DNA from: Branchiostoma floridae
Lineage: Eukaryota > Chordata > Leptocardii > Amphioxiformes > Branchiostomatidae
Assembly: GCF_000003815.2 (NCBI RefSeq)
Contig: NC_049989.1
Coordinates: 8,336,251-8,400,250, forward strand
DNA length: 64,000 nt
Reading direction: 5' to 3'
A program made the position numbers and the translations under genes. The notes beneath the pieces are model-generated. The model saw only the letters and a program-made list of their open reading frames with translations. It searched no databases and was not told the origin of the DNA. The stretch's first letter is position 1; each line of letters opens with the position of its first letter. Below, piece by piece: positions 32,801 through 40,899 of this stretch.

Positions 32801-35800
32801 TGCTAGGTGGCGCCACAGTGAGAAGGATGCGGCACCAGACGTGACTAAGGTTGTATCCCCCTAAAGGGATTGACCACATTCACGCAGCCGCAGAAAGCCC
32901 AGTTCGAGTCTAGAAAAAAACTCAAGGTTTTGTTCCATTTTTAGGCCCCTAATTTGAAGTGGTCAGTCCCTAAGCTGACGTCATCAGAAACCAAGATGGC
33001 GGCAAATTTGAGAACTGCGATAACTTCCGCCGGTCAGGATTTTTTCAACTCAGACTTTTTGGACACTTGAGATAGTGTTCTACTGTGTAGGGTGAGTTCT
33101 TATGATCTGGAATGTTCAAGGATGAGATTATGACACCCTAAACTTGTCTATTTTTACATTATCACGTATACAGATTTCCATTGGTGTCCTTTGCCCTCAA
33201 TCAAGGTTCATGACAGGAGTAGATTTTCGGATCCACACAACCTCTAAAAGGAACTATTCATTCATTGCCCTGATGAAGGTAGCAGAAACGTTGGCAATGA
33301 TATAACACAAACCTAACTCTCCCATGTCACATTTCCAGTTTTGCTGTCTCGTTTACTGAGCTGTTCTGGTCACTGTTTGGTCTGGGAGCGAAGGATACGC
33401 TTGACCTGTCTATCAGCGAGGCCGGCAACCCGCGCGGTATCTATAAGGAACATACCCTGACCATGTACGTCGGCCTGTCCCTGTACGGACTGTACCTGGT
33501 GGTAGCAGTTGTCATCCTCCTCAACATGCTCATTGCCATGATGAGTAACTCCTACCAAGCTATTGTGGTAAGTCATATAATTTTAAACAAAACTGATACA
33601 TTGTAAAATCATTTCCTTTCGCTCTTCTATATATCAATGGCATACCCTTAAATCATTGCATTAATAAAATGTATTGATTCCTTATGCAAAGTATGTCATG
33701 ATTTGCATAATTAGCACATCTTCGAGCCTCCTTCTTGCCAAAATCATTCAACCTAATCATCCTTTCTTTAGTTGTATTCTACTAAATTATTTTTCCAAGA
33801 ACGAAACACCCTTACCGGTTCCCCTCAAAAAGTTGCTAGGGGGCCGAAAACGATATCATTTCTTCCCCGAACCCATTGCAAGAGCTATGTACATGTACAG
33901 TCTCCTATCTACAGTTTCTTGAGTCAATGTTTTGTCCACAAACCCTGCCTACCTGCCTAGGCCAGTGACTGGCCCCTTGCTCCATCTGTGATGTTTCTCC
34001 AGACTGCACGATTCGTCGAACTCATCTCCGCCAACTTAATACTCTGTCCGATGTCCTTTGGAATTTGGTCCCTCCATCGTTTCGGGGGTCTCCCCCGTGG
34101 CCTGGGATTTTGGAAATCTTGATAGTATGCTTTGTGGACTAGTGTGTGTGGTGGTCTTCTCACAACGTGACCAAACCACCTTAGTCTTCTGAGTCTGATG
34201 GAATCGACAATGGTGTTTTCTATACCCAGTCTCGCTCTTATTTCCACATTCGGAATTCGGTGGCGAAGTGAAACACTGAGGATCGCCCTTAGGCATCTCA
34301 TCTCGAAAGCCAACAGGAGAGACTCATCAGACTTTTTTAGAGTCCACGTTTTACATGCATAAGTGGCAATAGGGAGTATAAGTGCTTGGAATAGACGCAT
34401 TTTAAGACATCTACTGAAACCCTTGCAGTTCCATACTGTTTTTCTTAGCCTACCAAATGCGGATGCGGCCAGAGAGATCCTTCTCTTTATATCGTTTGTG
34501 GTGCCAGGTACAACACTTCCTAGGAAAACAAACTCAGGGACTTTTTCAACATTTTTACCCTCTATGGAGATGTTTTCTTGTTCTATACTAGAGATGACTT
34601 TACATTTTGCAGCATTCACTTTCAGGCCCCATTTCTTGCATGCTACTTCGAGCTCATTTGTCGAGAGCTGAAGTTTACTGAATATGGCTGCTATAAGTGT
34701 GGTGTCATCTGCATACCTTTCCTCTGTGGATAGGTTATCATGGAGTTGAAAAGTTGTGTCAAGGCTTTTCAGCTCATCCATAACAAACTCCAGGAATATG
34801 TTAAAGAGGACTGTGGACATGAGGCAACCCTGTCTGACTCCTACACCGACTTGGAACCAGTTTATGATCTGTCTATTGATTGTCATTGTTATTGCACATT
34901 CCCAGTCCACAAACCCACCCACCTACAAATCCACTAACTGCACCCAAATCATTACTATCTTCATGCAACATGCAACAATCTCAGGACAACGAGACGACCG
35001 AGTGGCGGTTCGAAGTGACGAAGATGATGCTGCGGTACATCCGTGACGACACTACTCTACCCGTACCCTTCAACCTCATCCCAACGCCCAAGTTCATCTA
35101 CAACAACGTCATCAAAAAGTGCTGCTTACGTCAGCGATTTAAGTCTGAACTGGATAACAAGGTATTCAACGACTTTGCATTAAGAAGGTTTCTCTCTTTT
35201 TCGGCCAAATGCCCGACAGAGATTGTGGGAGGGCTGGTTTTATAAGAGACTAAGAGATGACGTAATTTTAAGATGACAAACTGTGAGTTGGTAAATGTTC
35301 TCCTATTTTTCAGGAACGAGCAAAGGCTGAGAACGACCGGCGTTACAAGGTCAGTATCACACGAAGTTAAGTGATACATGTACTGGTATACAAACGTACT
35401 CTCCTGTAATTGTAGATTGTTGATAATCATTTGTTTGCTTTCAGTGAAAGAGATAGAGTGAGGTGGAGAAGAAATACTTTAACTGAATGTAACATGTCAA
35501 AAACATTCGTGAATAGTTTCGTCAGGTTGGCGATGAGGTGAAGGGATACAGGCTTAGTTATGTTTGAGACCACATTCTTTTAACTGCAGCGCCACCTAGC
35601 GATGGGAAATACAACCAGTCACATTCACCATTGGCCTGAAGCAGAAGCACTAACTTAACGAAACTTGGGAAAATCTAATTACTGTGGGTTATGTACAAAG
35701 ATATCTTTAGAACATTATACATTTTCAAACTCTAAAATACCAGCCGTAATCACACAGTGCCCCCGGGTTCATCACTGGTGGTGATGTGTCTTTGTTGAGC

Positions 35801-36070
35801 ACTACCGTTACATGAACACACACAGTGCGCTCCTTTTCCCAGGAAGTCTTGTCTCGTCTGGTTCGCCGTTACATCCTTGTCCGTGGGCGAGAGAAGTTTG
35901 TAGAGCCGATCTTCTCGGACGTCACTTCTCGCGGAACTGTCACCGAGTCCACCACTCAACATCGCGCACCAGCTGATGGTACAGAACAACCCAAACCTGG
36001 GAACGGAAAAGGCTTTTCAGCTCACATCGTAGTTAAGCCAGCAGCTGATGTTGACTCAACAAACATGTAA
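18298..36070 (+). CDS. TRPC-like cation channel, copy 2 (exon 4 lost at assembly gap)
   Basis: Exons: 18298-18505, 18774-18898, 19293-19778, [exon 4 not found], 31372-31463, 31846-31985, 32235-32581, 33339-33567, 34985-35161, 35314-35349, 35843-36070. Lengths and phases match copy 3. The start at 18298 is preferred: it aligns with copy 3 and has A at -3 and G at +4. An in-frame upstream ATG at 18256 would add 14 residues but has a weak context. Content: ankyrin-like repeats (LLSAAAKGDIATVTELL), TRP_2 domain ([20 protein letters not shown]), S3-S5, pore [11 protein letters not shown]6 [20 protein letters not shown] box EWRFEV, and C-terminus SRLVRRYILVRGREKFVEPI. Exon 4 encodes S1-S2 and normally lies about 200 bp after exon 3. 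Here that position falls at the 100-N gap (19931-20030), so the exon is probably missing from the assembly rather than from the genome. The loop before the pore has CGQSDNATSPL...C, with a glycosylation sequon. Confidence 0.85.
19859..19930. repeat. (TA)n microsatellite abutting the assembly gap
   Basis: About 70 bp of alternating A and T with one G, running straight into the N run. It is a likely cause of the assembly break. Confidence 0.95.
19931..20030. other. Assembly gap (100 N)
   Basis: Exactly 100 N, the usual placeholder for a gap of unknown size. It lies between exon 3 and exon 5 of TRPC copy 2. Confidence 0.99.
20031..20433 (+). mobile_element. LINE 3' end (truncated by the gap)
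   Basis: The first bases after the gap encode SLLYKPFFKTTTGQRTFPYR and then GAKHFNSLPAYIKQV...LNSFKSALKDL followed by a stop at 20183-20185. That is the typical C-terminus of CR1/L2/Jockey-type and related LINE proteins. About 230 bp of 3' UTR follows and ends in AAATAAACAAAACAAAACAA, a simple-repeat tail. The rest of the element is hidden in or lost at the gap. Confidence 0.75.
20700..20868 (+). mobile_element. LINE 3' tail with (GATT)n
   Basis: GTTTGGCTGCCACGCCG...CAAATAAACCATTC followed by nine GATT units at 20831-20868. The pattern GGCTGCC...AATAAACCATTC plus a tetranucleotide tail is shared with the LINE ends at 31140 and 45295, so this is a 3' remnant of a related element. The 5' limit is uncertain. 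Confidence 0.55.
21030..21390. repeat. Interspersed repeat with ATGCAAATTAG motifs
   Basis: Contains CATTAATTATGCAAATTAG and a diverged second copy, then ACCAAAAATCACGACCATCC and AAAACATAATCTTCTAGCGAAAG. The same order of motifs occurs at 11000-11699, in the intron of copy 1. Confidence 0.55.
22087..22556 (+). CDS. Possible two-exon coding start of an unidentified gene
   Basis: ATG at 22087 (A at -3, G at +4) opens MATSRGGKQTNL, ended at 22122 by the donor GTAAGG. A pyrimidine-rich acceptor (TGTCATTTCTAG) precedes a second open stretch 22256-22556, which joins in frame as ISKLKHLREKGHRGSGKESS and continues with a Lys/Glu-rich, low-complexity hydrophilic sequence, ending at donor G|GTATGG in phase 1. 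No further exon is visible downstream, where tandem repeats begin. I do not recognise the protein; the composition suggests a disordered N-terminus. It lies on the same strand within intron 4 of TRPC copy 2, which is unusual. It could be a gene fragment carried in by duplication, a real gene whose remaining exons are far away or lost, or evidence that the scaffold is misjoined here. Codon composition and splice signals are good but there is no homology support. Confidence 0.4.
22620..23500. other. Non-coding stretch, possible DNA-transposon remnant
   Basis: Begins GGCGCGGTCACATATGTCGC, a style common at ends of dispersed elements, but I could not find the matching opposite end. The remainder has poly-A/C runs (a G run at 23115-23125) and no gene. 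Confidence 0.3.
23540..26160. repeat. Minisatellite, unit about 70 bp
   Basis: About 2.6 kb of diverged tandem units with the recurring core GATAGAGGGGTGCTATCA, then TTTTTCACTAATAGACAAAA, then CCTCTTACTAGTGAATTAAT. The distance from one core to the next at 25770-25840 is 70 bases, giving roughly 35 units. Near the 3' end, two units share the extra insertion CCTATATATTAGGGTGGTGC (about 25985 and 26110), so some units were recently duplicated together. It is interrupted at 25464-25510 by a MITE end. It lies in intron 4 of TRPC copy 2. Confidence 0.9.
25464..25510 (-). mobile_element. MITE end fragment inside the minisatellite
   Basis: ACAGTAGAAGCCGCTTAATTGC...CTATTTGACAGTGAATTTC matches the reverse complement of the 3' end of the TA-flanked MITEs at 47597-47770 and 48084-48257, with a short deletion. 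Only about 47 bp remain. Confidence 0.75.
26170..27390. repeat. Minisatellite, unit about 57 bp with higher-order structure
   Basis: Units contain GTGGTCACTTGTACAGGTTT, ACTGTATATCAATGACCAGG and TGGTCATTATGTAGAG. A longer block starting TCACTAGTACAGGTTTGGCT and including AAGTATAACGACAGATCTGA recurs at 26574, 26731, 26947 and 27171. Those spacings (157, 216, 224) are mutually offset by about one unit length, so the array expanded in multi-unit blocks. Confidence 0.9.
27450..31180 (+). mobile_element. Apparently full-length CR1/L2-like LINE
   Basis: About 3.7 kb comprising a 5' UTR of roughly 400 bp, the 1012-codon ORF at 27861-30899, a 3' UTR with two near-copies of CTCTAAGGATATNTGTTGTG at 30908-30957, and a tail AATAAACCATTC plus (ATC)n. 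Immediately after the tail, sequence homologous to intron 4 of TRPC copy 3 resumes (GATATCGACC...CCGTCCC at 31193, compare 43074), which fixes the 3' boundary. The 5' boundary is uncertain because a minisatellite borders it. Confidence 0.85.
27861..30899 (+). CDS. LINE ORF: endonuclease and reverse transcriptase
   Basis: A single uninterrupted 1012-codon frame. N-terminal 130 residues are basic, with RGCRGGRN at about 74-81. The apurinic-like endonuclease domain spans about 132-338: N136 in CNPRSL, E163 in AESW, D278-N280 in GDFNHLD, and SDH at about 330-332. The reverse transcriptase spans about 545-820: catalytic D684 in MTDFSKAFDRIDH, SVPQGTLLGPLIFLVVFDD, and YVDD at 770-773. After it comes the usual C-terminal segment (LRNSPIPYVVRLLNA). 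All catalytic residues expected for the family are present and there is no stop or frameshift, so the element may have moved recently. It copies its own RNA into nicked target DNA. Clade assignment (CR1/L2 group) is by general appearance only. Confidence 0.92.
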   Translation: MFGSGKSDKPATFYLFVCVCCVAGLLQVTPNIMSLKQLVYSSTTLRALRSYSKLTHAVKRSLIDCGIKRVFHARGCRGGRNLARQITTRVTNRINPVNNNNDTWRRTRNRVICEVKPKKDTTHVTQATTPSVCLCNPRSLVNKLDEYQSFLSDHRVDIGVVAESWFSPTIPESCLFIEGYTLFSKCRTTRRGGGVAVYVRDSIPAGLVPDITVPPELECIWVSVRPRRLPRGVSQVVVGAVYNPPSSPHQELLLEHLVSVTDDIRTRNPDAGIILLGDFNHLDIGQLCNGNNLSQVVKEPTRGQAMLDLIITNLEKHYKIPQVCSPLGLSDHSTVLWEPQITRKENFTKCKTVRPIRDSDRRVFGQWICSQSWDEVYTSPTCASKAATFYTTMEDAINKFFPTKQVTMHNNDKPWLKPEIKDMIRRRQKAFSENKTALWKYLRNKVNREVKKARKSFYRDRIQNLKVDSPADWYREIKTILNIQQSELSLNIPGHDEADNTFIANHINKKFAEVAQGRPPLDPEQLPAYRPVKSPPPEVNVWDTYNRLRKLKAGKASGPDQLSARILKEFACEISGPVTDIMNASFKEGYVPQVWKDATVVPLPKSQPPSVDKLRPVSLTSQLAKVTESFVSNWIMEDISASLDQQQFGCLRGRSTTLYLVSLIDFLCRESEKAKNICTMVMTDFSKAFDRIDHTVAIQKLLRLGVRGELIPWVCDFLTQRRQRVRYGGQLSDWEVLTCSVPQGTLLGPLIFLVVFDDAMRDALINQWKYVDDLSMAESRHYLEPSSMQNELDGFTDWSRNNHMLLNPDKCQVITFCFMKCPPPPPVLTINGLPLEVVPITLLLGVWLQKDLKWETQVTRMIGKANGRLFFLRKLKHFNLPTQDLVTIFTSFVRPVLEYCAPVWHPGLTCAQSDRLEAVQRRAVRTILGRRFTNYEQARMNLNIPLLSDRRRELCFKFGTYLERHRPSLLPPKGSDYHNRSTRNCDKYRHVKCRTDRLRNSPIPYVVRLLNA
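31466..31489. repeat. (TA)n in intron 5 of TRPC copy 2
   Basis: Short TA dinucleotide run starting three bases after exon 5, overlapping the donor region. Confidence 0.85.
32735..33305. mobile_element. Inverted-repeat element in intron 7 of TRPC copy 2
   Basis: The left part reads GTAGCCTTCCTCAGGGCAAT and the right part is its inverse, ATTGCCCTGATGAAGGTAGC. Next to the left end is CTAGGTGGCGCCAC, the core of a small dispersed module repeated several times in this window. Copy 3 has the same left and right parts in its intron 7, separated there by a LINE fragment, so the element predates the copy 2/copy 3 duplication. Confidence 0.6.
33947..34915 (-). mobile_element. 5'-truncated LINE reverse transcriptase fragment (antisense)
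   Basis: The minus-strand frame 34922-33957 encodes the second half of an RT: GVGVRQGCLMSTVLFNIFLE, the active site YADDTTLI, GLKVNAAKCKVI, then the usual tail with ATYACKTWTLKK, RRLRWFGHVVRRPPH and RGRPPKRWRDQI. No endonuclease domain remains. Flanking sequences TCCACAAACCC at about 33932 and at 34907 look like a target-site duplication. It sits antisense in intron 8 of TRPC copy 2; copy 3 lacks it. Confidence 0.85.
35547..35670 (+). repeat. Small dispersed module (GCAGCGCCACCTAG core), copy 2 intron 10
   Basis: Contains CTTAGTTATGTTTG, AACTGCAGCGCCACCTAGCG and AGCAGAAGCACTAAC. The same module is at 46878-46996 in the homologous intron of copy 3, and in other orientations at 32740-32870, 44690-44850, 58176-58262 and 59443-59520. 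Confidence 0.7.
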
Positions 36071-38287
36071 TGGTGGGGAATATCCTCACTGACACTGGTT
36101 TGTAGTGGGTTTGATATTATCGATGGTTCTTGCGCTGATTACATATGTTTCCCAAAAATACTCCAGGTTCTAAAATATGAGGATGGTCGATTTATAAAGC
36201 TCTATGCTTGCCTAAGTTTATATTACAGTGTGGTCTTGATAAGTTGTTTCTTTTACCGGTGTGTTTACTGTATATGTATTATGGTGAGTCACACGCGTGC
36301 CAGCCACTATGTGTTATATTTGTTAAACAAGATATGTAAGGTCTGATATACATACATTTTTGCTTCACAAAAATGAATTTATGCCTACCTTCTCGGCCGT
36401 TGTAGTTATCAACAAAAAAGAACCCATAATCACTCCACACTGAATATTTCTTGGTGGGAATACCAGCAACGTTTATTGACTGGCATAAAACATATTGAAT
36501 ACGAGAACGTTTACAAACCAAAAATGGATATCATTCCACTAATTGTCGTGCCTGACATATACAATCATTACACTTATTCTGTATCTGAAAAATGTTTTAC
36601 AAACCTTGCAATATTATAACCAACAGTCAATTACGATTTTTCCACCCGCCAATGGAGCGATAGCGACGAAAAGCCCCCCCAAAGCGAGCCGATAGGCGAT
36701 AAGAAAGGCCAGGAAGGTAGGCATGAACAAGAAAATGATCCTCTGGAAACGTGACCATCGGATACCCCTTTCCACGACACTGTGCTGTTTCTCTAATCAT
36801 CGGAACAAAATTTTCTAGTCTCTTCACGAAAGAATTCCATACACTAAGCACTCAATAACAACGAATACTGAATGTACTCCTGATTTACCCTAAAATTCAG
36901 TTATGAACGATGTACAAAGTTTTGGAATTGACTCTGATGTACTTCTGTCTTCAATGTTAACACAGCTGCACAGAAGTCCTAGTAGGTTGAAAACAAAGAT
37001 TCAAAATAACCATCTATGAAAAACTTGACTGCTATTCAGGTCCTGAATCCCATTCGGCTTGTCAGGATTATAACAAAATCTACACAAAGTTTTGGAACCG
37101 TGCAATACATAATACATGTAACGCTAGTAACGTTATCTCTTTAACTGAGGGTCTGTATGCTCTTTTCCGTAATGCCTATGCAGCCTAATTATTATTTCCC
37201 ATAACTCGTAGAGAAACTATCTTTTCTAAACATCAGTAATTCGTGGCGAGGCGACCAAATTCATCGTAATTGCCTTCCTCGATTTAGCGTAATAAGTCGG
37301 GGGCCCTGCAGAATTCAACGTAGATCGTCATCCGTACACCCCATGCAGACCCTCTTAGAACGTTATGTAACAATGGTTGAATTTACCCATTTTGATTATG
37401 AGCGCCTGCATGTAGTTCCTCAATCCTGACTAGAAAACGGTCAGTTAAACACCGAATCACGGTCAAACTACCCTTGACTTGACAGTTTTCAGTCAAGTAA
37501 ATCTGTAAAAGGTTTTGTGAAAGACGCCATGGCCTTTTGATTTTTGTCACCCCCACCGACGACAGTTCTTTGTGGTAACGTTTGAACGTTACGGAACACA
37601 ATCAATCCTGTTCGTTTATCCTCTTGCTAACAATAGGCTAATGACTGAAACAAACTATGGATTATTGAACACTTGCCTCATACTCAAAGACTTATAAGGT
37701 TGGAAAAGAAAAACCCGAGGCATCAGTGTAACGTTACATGTGCCTGGGAAGTTTTCGAACTCAAATTGTGGTAGCGCCAGACTTACCGCAACAATGTTCA
37801 AATCCAGCGCTGAGAATCTCCCAAAATAAACAAATCACGAAGCAACAAAAATTAAGATTTCCGTTACACACAAAAACAAGCAATAAACTCCGCCAGTCTG
37901 TCAGGCGGGAGCTCGAAAGATTGTTTGTCCTTCTTCTTCTGTGATCTCTTCAAGAGTGAACAGTGTAATCCGTCTGAACGCTGATTGGTAGTTTGGAAGG
38001 CGCTGATTGATTGTCAGAAAAGAACTTCGGTTTAGCTTGGGCCAAAACAAATTAGATCGGCCGTCACGTCCTGCCTAAATTTTTATATATGCATAGAAGC
38101 CTCCCTTATTTGTAAGACAAACTTAGACCTATCGATATCGACGTATTATACAGTTTGTGATGATTCTTTGGACACAAGATTTGATATCTAGATTGAATGA
38201 TTCGTAGATGAAACTTTTTGAACTTCTTAGACGTTTCTTCAACAATCGAACTGTAAACAGAAGGATTTAGACATTTGGCACATTTAT

Positions 38288-38855
38288 AGACCTTTAAGGT
38301 CGATAAATCACACTGAAAAAATAGTCGGAGGAAGTAACAAGAAAACAAAGTAAGATACAGAGTACAGAAGCCTTGTTGATACCGTGTTGATATTGAACGT
38401 AACGTTACGGCTAACAAACAAAACTGTCAGGACATCTGTAAGACTTGCTCGGACGGTTGTGTAATTACGTAATTTAGGGAGGGGGGTAACTTTGTGCAGC
38501 GTTGTGTGGTTCAGTGAAACAGAAAGTCTAGAATTCAAACTTAAATCACGAACTAGTATCACTATCCCGACTCAACGGTGTTGTGAAGAGCTGTAGTCTT
38601 TTCAGCGGGGCATAGAACACTAATTTGTAGGCAGTGTTTGTATTACCTTTTATGGTAGCACAATCTATCACATACGGCTTGATTGTGGAAAAATCTATTA
38701 TCAAAGACAGGAAATCTCTGTGAAGGAAGGTATAAACAACTTCCATGGGACTCAATCTAAATAAAAAAAGTTATGTCGGGTCATTTCTGGCTTCACGCAG
38801 TCTTTGGCTGTTTGTTTTCCGTCATTCACGAAGTGTTAGACAACAAATTAATAGC
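38288..38855. repeat. Duplicated 3' flanking segment, left copy
   Basis: From TTTAAGGTCGATAAATCAC through GCAGCGTTGTGTGGTTCAGT to TTGTTTTCCGTCATTCACGA. It aligns with 48318-48850 in the same orientation with many substitutions. Since one lies downstream of copy 2 and the other downstream of copy 3, they mark the extent of the duplicated unit. Confidence 0.8.
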
Positions 38856-39382
38856 TGACCGAGAAGATCGTGTCTGTGCGACCTTCCCAGCATAGGGACC
38901 TGGTGCATATGTTGAAATTCAGCACTCTCCCAACGATAACCGCCAGCGCTCGTAGATGGAGGCTAAACCATACCTCATTTCATCAAATTGAGGGCAACCG
39001 ACATAAGGGTGAGTAAATGTTATTCACGACCTCTTTTGTTTAATGAGTATCGGAACAGAAACAACACCCTGCAAGCTGAAAACCTTTCACGAAGCAGAAA
39101 ACAGTAGCGCAATTACAGATAGTTGTCTACTACATCCAGTAACCAGACCACATGCATTGGATATTAATGACTGGATGCAAAACCAAAAACTTATTCCTTG
39201 TAAATCCACACGTTATTTTTCGGTCTTGCAGGCAAAGCTGGCTTCTTTGCTACATTTCCTCTTGCCATCTTGTTTTAAAACAGGTAATTTAAACGACTTC
39301 TATCTGCTCGAAGATAAAAAGTTTTCCCGCCCGTCCCAGTCCAATCAAGGACGTCCTTGGTCCAATCTTGTCTGCAAGTCTA

Positions 39383-39557
39383 GTCTCCAAGCAGACCCAA
39401 CGGTGCCTTAGAGATAGTATCAAAGCTGGCCAGGGACTTAGTACGGCACCAGGTGCCCGTTTGACTCCCTTAGCCGGCTATCTCCCTTTGGCCGGCTATA
39501 TTCCTTTGCCAGCTTTAATATATTATCTCTAAGGCACCGATGGGTCTGCTTGGAGAC
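39383..39557. mobile_element. TA-flanked MITE with about 50-bp inverted repeats
   Basis: Left GTCTCCAAGCAGACCCAACG...GTGCCTTAGAGATA and right TATCTCTAAGGCACCGATGG...GTCTGCTTGGAGAC are inverse of each other with few mismatches. TA flanks both sides. Length 175 bp, no coding capacity. The centre holds GCCGGCTATNTCCCTTTG repeated twice. Confidence 0.9.
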
Positions 39558-39789
39558 TATGCAAGTCATCAATCGGTAACTTGCCATCCGGCACAATGGG
39601 ACAAAGCAAGGTTTAACAGTGCAAATCAAGGCCGCGGCAAGGTGCTAATTATAACTAGGAAGGCCGACATTTGCTTGAGAGCAAATACAGCATATTTCAG
39701 CCATCTCCCTCATGCAACAATAGGCCTTGAGGTCGTTGACCCCTTTGGCCATTGGAAAATGACCAAAAAATTCCCAAATATATCATTTT

Positions 39790-40360
39790 AAAGTGTTCCA
39801 TGCCAAAAATTATACATGGGTCCTTTGGATAAATATCTAGAGCACCCCTTTATCAAATTTCGGGTCATTTGGTTATAAAGCGAGGGAACAGGTGCATGCC
39901 AAAAATGTCCAATTTTTGTCAAAAAATGGCCATAAAATCGCAATATTAAGCATTATGTTGTACTTTTATTGAATTCATGTGCACATAATTGAAGGGCACT
40001 TTTACACCAAATTTCAGGTCATTCGGTTGTAAAACGAGGATACAGGAGGCAAAAACGTGCTTTTTTTTTCAAAAAATGGCCAAAAATCGCAAAATTAAGC
40101 ATTTTGTTGTACCGTATGCCAAAACTGTTATTAAATCTGGGTGAACATATGATCAGGGCACCTCTGTACCAAATTTCATGTCATTCGGCTGTAATAACAG
40201 GGTACAGGAGCCCAGAATATACATAAAAATTGACAAAAACCTCAATAAAATCATTTTAAAGGCAGATATGAAAAAAAACGAAGAAAAATCCTAAGGGTAT
40301 TGGCTTACTCTACCTTTGTGCCAAATTTCAAGTCAATCGGTTTAGAAACGGCGGAGTTGA
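39790..40360. repeat. Diverged tandem repeat
   Basis: The phrase CCAAATTTCANGTCATTCGG (or close variants) occurs at about 39856, 40010, 40170 and 40325, each followed by TGTAATAACAGGGTACAGG-like sequence and TCAAAAAATGGCCAAAAATC. The period is about 155 bp, with roughly four strongly diverged copies. Confidence 0.65.
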
Positions 40361-40899
40361 TTCGATTTGAAGATTTGACAGGAGAAAGAAACATTACGGA
40401 TACAATATATTTCACCATACCTATGGTATGGCTGAAATATAATAATGATAATCATAATAATCTGGTGTATTTTGCCAGCCAGTAGATACCCAATGAGTAA
40501 AGAGGCTGTTTAACTAATTATGAGCCGACTCCTTTCCTTTTTCAACCTCCTTGCTCAAACATTACCTGACAGCGCCAGCAGGGCAAGAAGGTTAAATTCT
40601 TGTCCTTCCCCACGGGACATGTTGTCATGGCTACCAAAATGCCGGCCTCTAATTGATAGAGGACAGAGCTGTCACAAGTGGACAATTTTACACCTTCTTC
40701 GTTGACACAACAGGCCGCACAGCAAACCCGAACAACCTGTATGTGTAGTAAACCTGTGCACACAGAGCAATTGGGCATCATTGACTACCTGTGGCTAGAT
40801 TACCCTGTTCATTTTGTGCATTGTTTTGTGTTCTTGCTTCAGTATAACAATAACTACAGTTAAAGATATACAGTTAAAGAGACCACAGATAACTATAGC

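Larger units (their letters stand above)
36071..40842. other. Intergenic spacer between TRPC copies 2 and 3
   Basis: No supported gene. It contains the 3' flanking segment shared with copy 3 (38288-38855), a TA-flanked MITE (39383-39557), diverged tandem sequence (39790-40360), and the region shared upstream of copies 2 and 3 near 40815. The remainder (36.1-38.2 kb) is AT-rich and looks unique. Confidence 0.5.
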
